In this document: positions 1-8,111 of the stretch, piece after piece | Position numbering within the stretch: position 1 is the stretch's first letter | Layout of the letters: each line of letters opens with the position of its first letter | Source: Sphingomonas sp. ATCC 31555 | GTDB lineage: Bacteria > Pseudomonadota > Alphaproteobacteria > Sphingomonadales > Sphingomonadaceae | NCBI RefSeq assembly: GCF_000282895.1 | Contig: NZ_ALBQ01000042.1 | Span: 1-64,000 of the forward strand | Direction: 5' to 3' | Length of the DNA stretch: 64,000 nucleotides | Made by a program: the position numbers and the translations under genes | The notes under the pieces: model-generated | Database searches by the model: none | The model's input: the letters and a program-made list of their open reading frames with translations, nothing else | What the model was told of the DNA's origin: nothing

Positions 1-50
1 CTCGATTCCTAATCGAGAGGTCGGAGGTTCGAATCCTCTCCGGGTCACCA
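1..50 (+). tRNA. tRNA-Arg (anticodon CCT), 3' part only
   Basis: The window opens inside a tRNA. Visible parts are the anticodon stem ctcga/tcgag around the loop ttcctaa (anticodon CCT, reading AGG), a 5-nt variable loop, a T-arm with loop ttcgaat, the 3' acceptor strand ccgggtc, discriminator A and an encoded CCA. The D-arm and 5' acceptor strand lie before base 1, so the gene is cut by the window edge. Confidence 0.93.
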
Positions 51-157
51 TTTCCCCCGCAGGCGCGTAGAACGAAGGGAGCAGCGCGCCCTAGCACGCT
101 GCTCCCAGTGATCCTCCGCCCGCCGGAGAGGGGATGGCGGGACGGGAGGAAAAAGGC

Positions 158-832
158 TCAGAAGCGGGTGCCGATGCCGAAGCCGAACACCAGCGGGTTG
201 ATGTCAACCTTGGTCTGGTTGATCGTTCCATTGGTATTCAGGCGCGCAGTCGTGTCCATATCGATGTATTTTACGTCGAGGTTTAGGAAGAACTTCTTGT
301 TCAGATCGATATCAATACCCGCCTGCAACGCATAGCCGAAGCTGTCCTTCAGCGAAAGACTGGTCTTGCCAAGCGCTTTGTTCAGCGATTCGCTGGTCTT
401 CTCCGAATAGAAGGTGGTGTAGTTGATGCCTGCGCCGATATACGGGCGCACCGCGGTCTTCGGCATGAAATGATATTGCAGCGTCAGCGTCGGCGGCAGA
501 ACCCAGGTGCGGCCGACCTTGCCCAGCGCGGAGATCGCCTCGCGGCCCTGAAGGTCATGACGGGTGCTGGAGACGATCAGCTCCGCGCCGATATTGTCCG
601 TCGCCATATAGGTGAAATCGACTTCGGGCATCACCGCATTGCCGACGCCGACCCGGCCGGTCGGGATCCCGGGCGTGATGCCGCTGGACGACTCGTTCGG
701 GGCAACGACGATGCCGCGCAGGCGGACCAGCCAGTCGCCGGCGGCGATCCCGGCAGCGTCCTGGGCCTGGGCAGCTGCCGTCGAGGCCAGAAGGCCGGCA
801 GCGGCCAGACCGACAAAAAGCGAAGTACGCAT
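158..832 (-). CDS. ompW: OmpW-family outer membrane protein
   Basis: A 224-residue protein with an N-terminal Sec signal peptide ending in an AAAQAQ region (about 24 residues), followed by a mature chain with the OmpW pattern: an opening DWLVRLRG strand, the segment LTLQYHF, RPYIGAGINYT, and a C-terminal strand ending in aromatic F (GIGTRF). OmpW proteins are eight-stranded beta-barrels thought to pass small hydrophobic molecules. The start at 832 has a GAGGAG ribosome site about 6 bases upstream. It is divergent from the Fnr-type gene at 1010, and a FixK/FNR-like box lies 59 bases upstream of its start, so oxygen-linked control is plausible. ompW is FNR-responsive in enterobacteria; here that is inference. 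Confidence 0.9.
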   Translation of the reverse strand: MRTSLFVGLAAAGLLASTAAAQAQDAAGIAAGDWLVRLRGIVVAPNESSSGITPGIPTGRVGVGNAVMPEVDFTYMATDNIGAELIVSSTRHDLQGREAISALGKVGRTWVLPPTLTLQYHFMPKTAVRPYIGAGINYTTFYSEKTSESLNKALGKTSLSLKDSFGYALQAGIDIDLNKKFFLNLDVKYIDMDTTARLNTNGTINQTKVDINPLVFGFGIGTRF

Positions 833-890
833 CTTCAAATCTCCTCGTGTTCGACGAGGGACCGGGTACGCCTGGCGCACCGCGGCAGGT

Positions 891-904
891 TTGATCCGGC
901 GCAA
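891..904. promoter_or_regulatory. FixK/FNR-like binding site
   Basis: The 14-mer TTGATCCGGCGCAA fits the alphaproteobacterial FixK/FnrN half-site pattern TTG(A/C)-N6-(T/G)CAA on both strands. It lies in the 177-bp divergent gap, about 59 bp upstream of the OmpW start and 106 bp upstream of the fnr start. Autoregulation and OmpW control are inferred. The motif is short, so chance occurrence cannot be excluded. Confidence 0.45.
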
Positions 905-1009
905 TGTTGCGGCTAGGTAATGTTCCCAAGGGATTGCTGACCCTTTGCCTCGGACCAATACGTAACGACAGGCCACCGCGCGCGCGCCATGCAACGCGGG
1001 GAGGCGGAT

Positions 1010-1744
1010 ATGTACATGGATCGGAACCAGCCGGACTTCGGCGCAGCGGAATGGACCTTGCCTACGCGATGCGCCGCTTGCGACGTGCGGATGGCCTCGC
1101 TGTGCGGCCGCGTTTCCGCGCCGGCGCTGGAAGCGCTCAACAGGATCGGCCGAAAGCGCGTCTTGCGGCGCGGGGAGGCGTTGATTTGGCAAGGGGATGT
1201 CGCCGATCAGGTCGGCATCCTCCATCACGGCTTGGTCAAGCTCTCCGCCTCGTTGGAAGATGGGCGCGAGCAGATGCTGGGCCTTGCCTTTCCGGCCGAT
1301 TTCGTCGGCGCGATCGGCGATCGACCGTCGAGCCACTGCGTTACCGCGCTCACCGAGACCGAACTGTGCGTCTTTCCGCGAAGCGCCCTGCCGGGGCTGG
1401 TCGAAGCGCATCCCGATATCGCCCAGGCACTGCTGACGCGGGCGTATGACGAACTCGATCATATGCGTCGCTGGATGCTGCTGCTTGGCCGCAAATCGGC
1501 AGAGGAGCGGGTGGCGAGCCTGTTGCTGCAGTTCGCGGCGCGAGGCGGATGCATGACGGGTGCCGCCGTGCCGCTGCCGCTCACCCGGCAGCAGATGGCC
1601 GAACTGCTGGGGCTGACGATCGAGACGGTGAGCCGTAAGCTGACGGCGATGAAGCGCGACGGGGTCATAGCGCTTCCCGATCTACGCAGCTTCGTGATGC
1701 TTGATCGCGACGCTCTGTCTGCAATCGCGGCCGAATATCCGTAA
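1010..1744 (+). CDS. fnr: Fnr/FnrN-type oxygen-sensing transcription regulator
   Basis: A 244-residue Crp/Fnr regulator. The N-terminal cysteine cluster C21-X2-C24-X7-C32 plus a central C110 matches the four [4Fe-4S] ligands of the FnrN/FixK-like oxygen sensors (E. coli FNR has C-X2-C-X5-C). A cyclic-nucleotide-type beta-barrel (about residues 45-130) is followed by a long dimer helix and a winged helix-turn-helix containing LTRQQMAELLGLTIETVSR. I chose the ATG at 1010 because ggggagg lies 5-6 bases upstream; an ATG at 989 is possible. It should dimerise and activate microaerobic genes when the cluster is intact. The cbb3 oxidase at 53-56 kb is a natural target by family knowledge, but no box was found there. 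It is followed by a universal stress protein. Confidence 0.92.
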   Translation: MYMDRNQPDFGAAEWTLPTRCAACDVRMASLCGRVSAPALEALNRIGRKRVLRRGEALIWQGDVADQVGILHHGLVKLSASLEDGREQMLGLAFPADFVGAIGDRPSSHCVTALTETELCVFPRSALPGLVEAHPDIAQALLTRAYDELDHMRRWMLLLGRKSAEERVASLLLQFAARGGCMTGAAVPLPLTRQQMAELLGLTIETVSRKLTAMKRDGVIALPDLRSFVMLDRDALSAIAAEYP

Positions 1745-1822
1745 CAAACCGCATGTCGGTGTCTGCCAGCGCAGAATAGCCTCGGAAGCATCTTCAAGTA
1801 AAACCAAGATGTGGAGGCGACG

Positions 1823-2623
1823 ATGAAGAATGTTCTCGTTCTGATGCACGACGACGCCGGGCAGGAAGCACGGTTCCAAGCGGCCGTCGATCTCACGCGT
1901 GGTCTGGAGGGGCATTTGCGCTGCGTCGATGTCGCAATGGCCCCGGCCTATATGGGCGACTATGCCGATTTCGGCGTATCGGCGGCGCTGCTTGCCGACG
2001 AGCAGGCGCGCGAAGCCGAGAATCGCAGCCGCATGGAGCCGCGGCTGAAGGTGGAAGATGTGCCCTATGACTGGATCGACCAGACCGGATCGATCCGGGA
2101 CTGCGTGCGGGCGGCGAGCGCGCTGGCCGATCTGGTAGTGCTTAACCGCGAACTGGACGGCACCAGCTATCCCGACATGCGCGAGTTGGTGGGCGATGCC
2201 GTGATCAAGACCGGCAAGCCCATCGTCGCGGTGCCGCAAAATGGCACGGGCTTCGATCTATACGGCCATGCCGTGGTGGCGTGGGATGGATCCCGCGCAG
2301 CCGAAGCGGCGCTGCAGGCGTCAATCCCGCTGGTGAAACATGCAGGGACCGTCACCATCCTGGTTGCGGACGAAGGCGAGTTGCGCGTCCCCGCAGCGGC
2401 GGCGGCCGAGTATCTGTCGCGCCACGGCATGCGGCCGGAAGTGCAAATCGTGCCGGTGCAGCGGAATGTGAGCGACACGATCCTGGAAGCGGTCGCAGCG
2501 CTGAAGGCGGCGTATCTGGTAATGGGCGGTTTTGGCCACAGCCGCTTTCTGGAGGCGGCGTTCGGCGGGGTTACGCGGCGGATGCTTGCGGAATGCCCTG
2601 TGCCGCTCGTACTGGCGCATTGA
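1823..2623 (+). CDS. Universal stress protein (UspA family)
   Basis: A 266-residue cytoplasmic protein. The first Usp-type Rossmann half begins KNVLVLMHDDAG and the second half ends with the ATP-binding-type signature GGFGHSRFLE followed by GGVTRRML and the terminal VPLVLAH strand. This is the layout of double-domain Usp proteins of alphaproteobacteria. The ATG at 1823 is preceded by ggagg at the right spacing, which is preferred over a GTG at 1811. It lies 78 bp downstream of the Fnr-type regulator on the same strand, a common pairing in low-oxygen or stress regulons. Ligand and exact role cannot be read from the sequence. A strong inverted repeat terminates it. Confidence 0.9.
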   Translation: MKNVLVLMHDDAGQEARFQAAVDLTRGLEGHLRCVDVAMAPAYMGDYADFGVSAALLADEQAREAENRSRMEPRLKVEDVPYDWIDQTGSIRDCVRAASALADLVVLNRELDGTSYPDMRELVGDAVIKTGKPIVAVPQNGTGFDLYGHAVVAWDGSRAAEAALQASIPLVKHAGTVTILVADEGELRVPAAAAAEYLSRHGMRPEVQIVPVQRNVSDTILEAVAALKAAYLVMGGFGHSRFLEAAFGGVTRRMLAECPVPLVLAH

Positions 2624-2651
2624 ACCGCCGGCATTCTCCGTCAGGAAAAAC

Positions 2652-2687
2652 AAATGGGGCGGGCATCATCGGATGCCCGCCCCATTT
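2652..2687. terminator. Bidirectional rho-independent terminator
   Basis: A perfect 16-bp stem (aaatggggcgggcatc and its complement) with a 4-base loop sits between the convergent usp and SWIB genes. The A-rich and T-rich flanks on either side suit termination in both directions. Confidence 0.85.
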
Positions 2688-2723
2688 CCTTGCATCTTGC
2701 CGGTGAGGGCAAAGACGAGCGCT

Positions 2724-2981
2724 TTACTTGACGTGCTTGGCGAGGTGCTTGTTCATTTCGAACATGGTCGCCTTGTCGCCGCCGAAGATCGGCTTCAGCG
2801 TGTCGTCCGCCAGGATCTCGCGCTTGTTGGCCGGATTCTGCAGGTTGTTCTTCTTGATATATTCCCAAACCTTGCTGACGATCTCGCTGCGGGGCAGATC
2901 GGCGGTTCCTACGATCTTCGCGAGTTCGGGCGAAGGGGTAACCGGCTTGGCAATGCCGCCGCGTGCTTTGGTCTCGGCCAT
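2724..2981 (-). CDS. SWIB/MDM2-domain protein
   Basis: A short basic protein of 85 residues. After about 15 flexible residues the whole chain is a SWIB fold: the segments LAKIVGTADLPRSEIVSKVW, YIKKNNLQNPANKREI and DDTLKPIFGG, and a closing MFEMNKHLAKHVK helix. SWIB domains are best known in eukaryotic chromatin remodellers and as C-terminal parts of chlamydial topoisomerase I. Stand-alone SWIB proteins occur in several bacterial groups, where a role in DNA or nucleoid binding is suspected but unproven. The gene is monocistronic and ends at the shared terminator with usp. Confidence 0.9.
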   Translation of the reverse strand: MAETKARGGIAKPVTPSPELAKIVGTADLPRSEIVSKVWEYIKKNNLQNPANKREILADDTLKPIFGGDKATMFEMNKHLAKHVK

Positions 2982-3415
2982 GATGTCTTACTCCTGTTCG
3001 TGCCCCTTTTCGGGGCTATTGCTTCGTCAGCGCCTCGGGATCGATGAGGCATCCTCCCCCTTGTCGCGTGCAACGATGTACTGCGGTTCGCACGGTTATG
3101 CACGTCCCTCCGCTCCCTTTGATCGTGGGAAGGGCCTCCTGTCCAGCCGAGAGATGGCGGGAAGGCGACGAGTTGCGTTTTTGTGGCGGCGCGGTGGTGC
3201 ATCGGGGCAACACTCTTGCGGCACGTCATCTGGACAAGCGGCACAAATTGCGTCAGGACGGGGCGATGACGACGTTCGCGCGCCTCGATCTGCGACTTAT
3301 CCGCCCTTAGGGGCCGATTTCGCACCTGCGCGTCTCCCCTAAGGGCAAACCGGACTTCCCGAACGCATCTCGGCTGCGCTAGGCGCAGTTCGACCTTTTG
3401 AGAGAGATACGCCCC
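2982..3415. other. Intergenic region between SWIB gene and leuA
   Basis: About 430 bp without a convincing gene. Short reading frames here lack ribosome sites and resemble no family I know. The stretch should hold the divergent promoters of the SWIB gene and leuA. Its only strong structural feature is the spaced inverted repeat at 3303-3346. Confidence 0.6.
3303..3346. repeat. Spaced inverted repeat upstream of leuA
   Basis: Two perfect 11-base arms, gcccttagggg and its reverse complement cccctaagggc, are separated by 22 bases. They end 69 bases before the leuA start. No T-run follows, so it is not an ordinary terminator. It could be an operator pair or an RNA hairpin in the leuA leader. Its function is unknown. 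Confidence 0.6.
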
Positions 3416-5074
3416 ATGTTGCGCGATCCGAGCGTGAAATACCGTCCCTTTCCCCAAGTGAATCTGCCCGACCGGCAATGGCCCGGCCGTACGATCACTC
3501 GGGCGCCGCGCTGGCTTTCCACCGACATGCGCGACGGCAACCAGGCGCTGATCGATCCGATGGATGGCGAGAAGAAGACCCGCTTCTTCGAACTGCTGCT
3601 GAAGGTGGGCGTAAAGGAAATCGAGGTCGGTTTCCCGAGCGCCGGCGCAACCGAGTTCGACTTCATCTCGGGTCTGGTGCGCGAGGGGCGAGTGCCCGAC
3701 GATGTGATCGTCCAGGTGCTCACCCAGTCGCGTCGCGATCTGATCGAGACCAGCTTTCAGTCGCTGAAGGGCGCCAAGCAGGCGATCGTCCATCTCTATA
3801 ATGCGGTGTCGCCGGCCTGGCGGCGTATCGTGTTCAACATGAGCCGCGACGAAGTCCGCCAGATCGCCATCGAAGGCGCCAAGGTGCTGCGCGACGAGGC
3901 TGGCAAGCAGCCCGACACCGATTGGCATTTCGAATATAGCCCGGAGACCTTTTCCACCGCCGAACTCGATTTCTCGGTCGAGGTCTGCGAGGCAGTCATG
4001 GACATCCTGCGGCCAACGCCTGAAAAACCGCTGATCCTGAACCTCCCGGCGACCGTCGAGGCGGCGACGCCGAACGTCTATGCGGACCAGATCGAATGGT
4101 TCTGCCGCAATATCCGCAATCGCGATAGCGTGGTCATCAGCCTGCACACGCACAACGATCGCGGGACCGGCGTTGCGGCGTCCGAACTTGGGTTGCTCGC
4201 CGGCGCGGACCGTGTGGAGGGCTGCCTGTTCGGCAATGGCGAGCGCACCGGCAATGTCGACCTGGTTACGCTGGCGCTGAATATGTACACCCAGGGCGTC
4301 GACCCGGGCCTCGACTTTTCCAATATCGACGAGGTGATCCAAACCGTCGAATATTGCAACCAGCTGCCGGTCCATCCGCGCCACCCCTATGCCGGCGATC
4401 TGGTGTTCACGGCTTTTTCCGGCAGCCATCAGGATGCGATCAAGAAGGGCTTCGCGGCCCAGGCGGCTCGCAACGACCAGCTGTGGGACGTGCCGTATCT
4501 GCCGATCGATCCCAAGGATCTCGGCCGCGATTACGAAGCGGTGATCCGCGTCAATTCGCAGTCGGGCAAGGGGGGCGTCGCCTGGGTCATCGAACAGGAC
4601 AAGGGCCTCAAACTTCCCAAGCGCATGCAGGCCGAATTTTCCAAGCACGTCCAGGCGCTTGCTGACGAAACGAGCCGCGAGCTCAACGCCGCCGACATCT
4701 GGGGGTTGTTCGAGCGCGTGTACCTGCCGGGCGAGAAGGACCGGATCGCGCTGGTAGATTATGAGGAAAGCGGCAGCGCGGGCAGCCGTGTCTTTGTCGG
4801 CCGCATCTCGATCGATGGCGATAGCCGCTCGATCTCGGGGCGAGGCAACGGCCTGATTTCGGGTGTAATCGATGCGCTGGCGGGTTCCACCGGCCCGCGG
4901 CTCGACGTCGTTGATTACAGCGAGCATGCGATGGGCGGCGGCGCGGATGCGCAGGCGGCCGCCTATGTCGAGTGCCGTACGGAGGATGGTCGGACGGTGT
5001 TCGGGGTCGGTATCGACGCCGATATCGCCACGGCCTCCGTGCGGGCAGTGCTGAGCGCCGCCAACCGCGCCTGA
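3416..5074 (+). CDS. leuA: 2-isopropylmalate synthase
   Basis: A 552-residue enzyme making 2-isopropylmalate from 2-oxoisovalerate and acetyl-CoA, the first committed step of leucine synthesis. The N-terminal TIM barrel shows STDMRDGNQ (R39-D40, substrate and metal site) and the metal-binding HTHNDRG loop. A C-terminal LeuA allosteric domain follows from about residue 420 (segment [16 protein letters not shown]), so leucine feedback is expected. Length and the opening [13 protein letters not shown] match the LeuA type-2 family. A TTG 18 bases upstream is in frame, but the ATG at 3416 matches the family N-terminus. It is monogenic and ends at a hairpin shared with the convergent chemoreceptor. 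Confidence 0.96.
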   Translation: MLRDPSVKYRPFPQVNLPDRQWPGRTITRAPRWLSTDMRDGNQALIDPMDGEKKTRFFELLLKVGVKEIEVGFPSAGATEFDFISGLVREGRVPDDVIVQVLTQSRRDLIETSFQSLKGAKQAIVHLYNAVSPAWRRIVFNMSRDEVRQIAIEGAKVLRDEAGKQPDTDWHFEYSPETFSTAELDFSVEVCEAVMDILRPTPEKPLILNLPATVEAATPNVYADQIEWFCRNIRNRDSVVISLHTHNDRGTGVAASELGLLAGADRVEGCLFGNGERTGNVDLVTLALNMYTQGVDPGLDFSNIDEVIQTVEYCNQLPVHPRHPYAGDLVFTAFSGSHQDAIKKGFAAQAARNDQLWDVPYLPIDPKDLGRDYEAVIRVNSQSGKGGVAWVIEQDKGLKLPKRMQAEFSKHVQALADETSRELNAADIWGLFERVYLPGEKDRIALVDYEESGSAGSRVFVGRISIDGDSRSISGRGNGLISGVIDALAGSTGPRLDVVDYSEHAMGGGADAQAAAYVECRTEDGRTVFGVGIDADIATASVRAVLSAANRA

Positions 5075-5084
5075 GGCGGCGACC

Positions 5085-5110
5085 GTCCCTCCCGCCTCGG
5101 CGGGAGGGAC
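5085..5110. terminator. Terminator between leuA and the chemoreceptor gene
   Basis: An 11-bp perfect stem (gtccctcccgc/gcgggagggac) with a 4-base loop lies between two convergent genes. There is no clear T-run on either side, so efficiency is uncertain. Confidence 0.65.
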
Positions 5111-5117
5111 CTCCGGA

Positions 5118-6881
5118 TTAGTGGACGGTCGCCGCGTTCCGTTCGGAAACGGCGCTGCGGGCCTGCGCGGCGCGATCGAAGCGGAAGGCGCCGGCACGCT
5201 GGGCCAGCGAACTGACTTCGCCGGACAGGTTGCGGATCGCGGCCGAAGTTTCCTCGACCATTGCCGCATTCTGCTGCGTCACCAGGTCCATCGCCTTCAT
5301 CGCCGTCGCCACTTGGCTGACGGCGGCCGACTGGGCATGGTTATCATGGTCGATCGCGGCGATCAGATCGTGCACCGCTTCGACGTCGCCGGAGATCGTG
5401 TCGAGCGCCGTATCGGTATCGTGCACCGCATCGGCAGCCTGGATGATGTCCGCCTGGGTTTCGCTCAACATGTCGCGGGCCTGTTTGGCCTGATCTTCGG
5501 CACGCAGCGCCAGCGCCGCGACGAGATCGGCGACGACCATGAAGCCGCGGCCGGCTTCCCCGGCGCGACCGGCTTCCACTGCCGCGTTCATCGCGAGCAC
5601 GCGCGTCTGGAAGGCGATCTTGTCGAGCCCCTCGATTACGCCATCGATATTCTTGGCGCTGCCGCTGGCGCGATCCATTGCCTGCACGGCGCGTGCCGTG
5701 GTGCCGCGGCCGTCGCGCAGCGCGGTGGTGGCTTCGCCGGCGCGCTTTACGGTGTTGTCGGCGGCGATCATCGTCGCGCGCAGGCGTTCCTCGATCTTTT
5801 CCAGCGCCTGGGTGGCCTGGGCGAGGTTGGCAGCGCTCTTTTCGGTGCGGTGCGCTAGATCCTCCGATCCATGTGCGATTTCGCTGGAGGAGGTGCGGAT
5901 GTTCTCGGCGCTTTCGCTGACTAGCTGCACGCGCGCGCGCAGCGAAGCGATCGCTTCGTTGATGTTCTGCCGCAGCACTTCATATTCGGCCGGAAAGCAG
6001 CGGTCGATCGTACGGCTCAAATCGCCTTCGCGCAACGCGAGGAGGCCACTGCCCAGAACTTCGGTTACTTCGCGCTGCTGCGCCAGCTTGTGCGCATCGG
6101 CCTCGCTCTGCGCGGCTGCGGCGGCGCGATAATGTTCGAGGCCGCAGGCGATGCGACCCATCTCGTCGGTGCGATCCTGATAGGGAATGGTCGCCACTTC
6201 ACCGCGGGCCAGTCGATCCGTCAGGCTTGAAAGCGTGCCGACGGGTTCGAGGACACGGCGATACATGGTGATGTAGAAATGCGCAGCCTGCCCTGCGACG
6301 ATCAGACCCAGCACCACGACGATGCCGATCGCAAGATAAAATTCCGCGGCGCCGCTCGCCTGGACGCGGGTCTGCTCGGCGCGCGTCATCGCGATCAGCT
6401 TGTCCACCGCCGCGCGGTGGGTGGCATAGAGCGCGCTGAGCTTGGCATAGCTCGCGTCCATCGCCGTGCGATTCTGCAGGCGAGCGGCGGGAAGGAAGCT
6501 CTGCTCGAGTTCGGTCCAGAAAGCCTGCGCGGCCGGGTGCGCCTGTTGCAGCAACTGATTGCGCAGGCCGTCGTCGATCGATGCCGTCTGCCAATATTGG
6601 TTGCGCTCGCCGTAGAGCTTCTGGAGCTTCGACAGCTTTTCCTCATGTGCGCCCACCGTTTCCGGATTGCGGGCGATCAGCGTCGCTTCCAGGAAAGGCT
6701 CGATGATATATTCCGGGGGGGGAAGGATGTCCGCGATCAGATCGGCATTCACCTGCTGGTGCACCTGCACTTCGCCGCCCATGCGGATACGATCCAGCCG
6801 CCATGCGGCAAGCAGCCCGCCCGCCAGCAGGATCGCCATCATGGCTAAGGCGCTATTGCGAACGAAATTGGCAATCGACAT
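5118..6881 (-). CDS. Methyl-accepting chemotaxis protein with divergent tip
   Basis: A 587-residue chemoreceptor with the classic layout: transmembrane helix 1 (about 11-27), a mostly helical periplasmic four-helix-bundle-type sensor (30-180), transmembrane helix 2 (182-204), a HAMP domain (205-258) and a long cytoplasmic coiled-coil signalling domain (about 300-560). The hairpin tip keeps IAFQT and MNAAVEA but departs from the near-invariant consensus at contact positions for CheA/CheW: the Asn after QT is R427, the Glu of the ADEVR motif is L453 and its Arg is A455. No che genes are nearby. It may signal through an unusual partner or be partly impaired. The ligand is unknown. Confidence 0.9.
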   Translation of the reverse strand: MSIANFVRNSALAMMAILLAGGLLAAWRLDRIRMGGEVQVHQQVNADLIADILPPPEYIIEPFLEATLIARNPETVGAHEEKLSKLQKLYGERNQYWQTASIDDGLRNQLLQQAHPAAQAFWTELEQSFLPAARLQNRTAMDASYAKLSALYATHRAAVDKLIAMTRAEQTRVQASGAAEFYLAIGIVVVLGLIVAGQAAHFYITMYRRVLEPVGTLSSLTDRLARGEVATIPYQDRTDEMGRIACGLEHYRAAAAAQSEADAHKLAQQREVTEVLGSGLLALREGDLSRTIDRCFPAEYEVLRQNINEAIASLRARVQLVSESAENIRTSSSEIAHGSEDLAHRTEKSAANLAQATQALEKIEERLRATMIAADNTVKRAGEATTALRDGRGTTARAVQAMDRASGSAKNIDGVIEGLDKIAFQTRVLAMNAAVEAGRAGEAGRGFMVVADLVAALALRAEDQAKQARDMLSETQADIIQAADAVHDTDTALDTISGDVEAVHDLIAAIDHDNHAQSAAVSQVATAMKAMDLVTQQNAAMVEETSAAIRNLSGEVSSLAQRAGAFRFDRAAQARSAVSERNAATVH

Positions 6882-6988
6882 CCACAGTCCTCTGGTGGCG
6901 GGCGCACGGCTCCCCCGATCGGCCCCCCGGCGAAAAGGCCTTGGTAGATTATAGCGGGCAGGGTGGGGTCGCGGCGCGGCGACGTCGA

Positions 6989-7345
6989 TTAATCTGCGGA
7001 ACTACGTATGATTTCGCAGCCGACGCGAGCGTCAGGGTAGACATCCTGCTTGGCGGAGCGGACGCGCACTTCCGCCACTCGCCGATCGCGAAGCGCAAGG
7101 CGGGCGATCTCCTCGCACAGCACTTCCTGCAGCTCGAAATGTCGGGATGCTACAAGCGCATGAATGCCCTCGCGGAGGAAATCATAATCCACGACAGCGT
7201 CGATCCGGTCCTCCGGGATCGCAGGGTAGCGGCAGGTCATCGCCACATCGATGCGCACCCGCTGCGGCGCCGCGCGCTCGTGCGGATGGATGCCTAGCCC
7301 CATGATGACGTCGAGCGCTTCGAGGTGGATGACATAATCAGGCAT
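6989..7345 (-). CDS. folB: Dihydroneopterin aldolase family protein
   Basis: A 118-residue FolB-type protein (T-fold). Features include the opening VIHLEALDVIMGLGIHPHER, where the conserved Glu and Gly of the pterin pocket fall, the central DAVVDYDFLREGI segment and the ELQEVLCEEIARLAL helix. FolB converts dihydroneopterin to 6-hydroxymethyl-dihydropterin and glycolaldehyde in folate synthesis. It is the last gene of folE-reductase-folB and overlaps its upstream neighbour by 8 bases, so translation is probably coupled. The sequence is divergent from E. coli FolB, so a dihydromonapterin-related role is possible. Confidence 0.85.
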   Translation of the reverse strand: MPDYVIHLEALDVIMGLGIHPHERAAPQRVRIDVAMTCRYPAIPEDRIDAVVDYDFLREGIHALVASRHFELQEVLCEEIARLALRDRRVAEVRVRSAKQDVYPDARVGCEIIRSSAD

Positions 7346-8111
7346 CGGGTCGGTGCTCGCGTCCTTCGAACATCACGTCGCTGTCGCGGGCAAGGAAATG
7401 CTGGCCGCAATCGACATAGACATTCTGGCCGGTGACGCTGCCGCATTCGAGCAGGTATGCAACCGTCGCCGCGATGTCCGCCGGATCGACCGGGCGCCGC
7501 AACAGGTTCTGCGTGCCGGTGCGGGCGAATTCCTCTTCGCTCTGGTCCAGGCTGGGCAGGGTGAGGCCGGGGGAGACGGCATTCACCCGCACGCGCGGCG
7601 CCAGCTTCTGCGCCAGCATGTGTGTCGCGCCCTGCAGCGCCAATTTGGAGCAGGTGTAGCTGAAAAAGTCCGGGTTGAGATTGCCCACCTTCTGGTCGAG
7701 AATGTTGACCACCGCTCCTCCCTCCAGATCGCGCTGCGCCGCCAGCGCCGTCGCAAGGCCGACGGGGGCGGCAAGGTTCACATGCATATGGCGATCGAGC
7801 AGGGCGTAGTCGGCGATCGGCGGCTGGTCGTAGGCGAACAGCGAGGCGTTGTTGACCACCGCGTGTAACGTCCCGCCGAAGGCCGCGCGGCAGGCCTCGA
7901 CCAGCGCGACGGGGGTAGCCGGATCGGCGAGTTCGCCCGGCAGCACGGCCACCGTCGCGCCGTCCATGCGCAGGGCGGCGGCCAGTGCTTCCGCCTCGTC
8001 GGGCGAATGATGGTGGTGGAGGGCCACCGCCCAGCCCCGGGCGGCGAGGCAGCGGGAAATGGCGGCGCCGATCCGCCGCGCCCCCCCCGTCACCAGCACA
8101 CGGCGCTGCAT
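7338..8111 (-). CDS. Short-chain reductase, pteridine reductase/FolM type
   Basis: A 257-residue SDR. The Rossmann NADP motif is TGGARRIG near residue 8, with the Arg typical of NADPH-preferring pteridine reductases. The catalytic set is D139, Y152 and K156 (in ILDQK and SYTCSK). The Asp in place of the usual SDR Ser, at the same 13-residue spacing to Tyr, is the hallmark of PTR1/FolM-type pteridine reductases. It sits between folE and folB, which fits reduction of dihydropterins, for example to tetrahydromonapterin. The start at 8111 overlaps the folE stop (TGATG). The exact substrate is inferred. Confidence 0.85.
   Translation of the reverse strand: MQRRVLVTGGARRIGAAISRCLAARGWAVALHHHHSPDEAEALAAALRMDGATVAVLPGELADPATPVALVEACRAAFGGTLHAVVNNASLFAYDQPPIADYALLDRHMHVNLAAPVGLATALAAQRDLEGGAVVNILDQKVGNLNPDFFSYTCSKLALQGATHMLAQKLAPRVRVNAVSPGLTLPSLDQSEEEFARTGTQNLLRRPVDPADIAATVAYLLECGSVTGQNVYVDCGQHFLARDSDVMFEGREHRPDA

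Noticed and set aside
2909-5269. Long open minus-strand frame (over 700 codons) opposite leuA
   Set aside because: It is a high-GC antisense shadow of leuA with no family features; leuA itself is certain.
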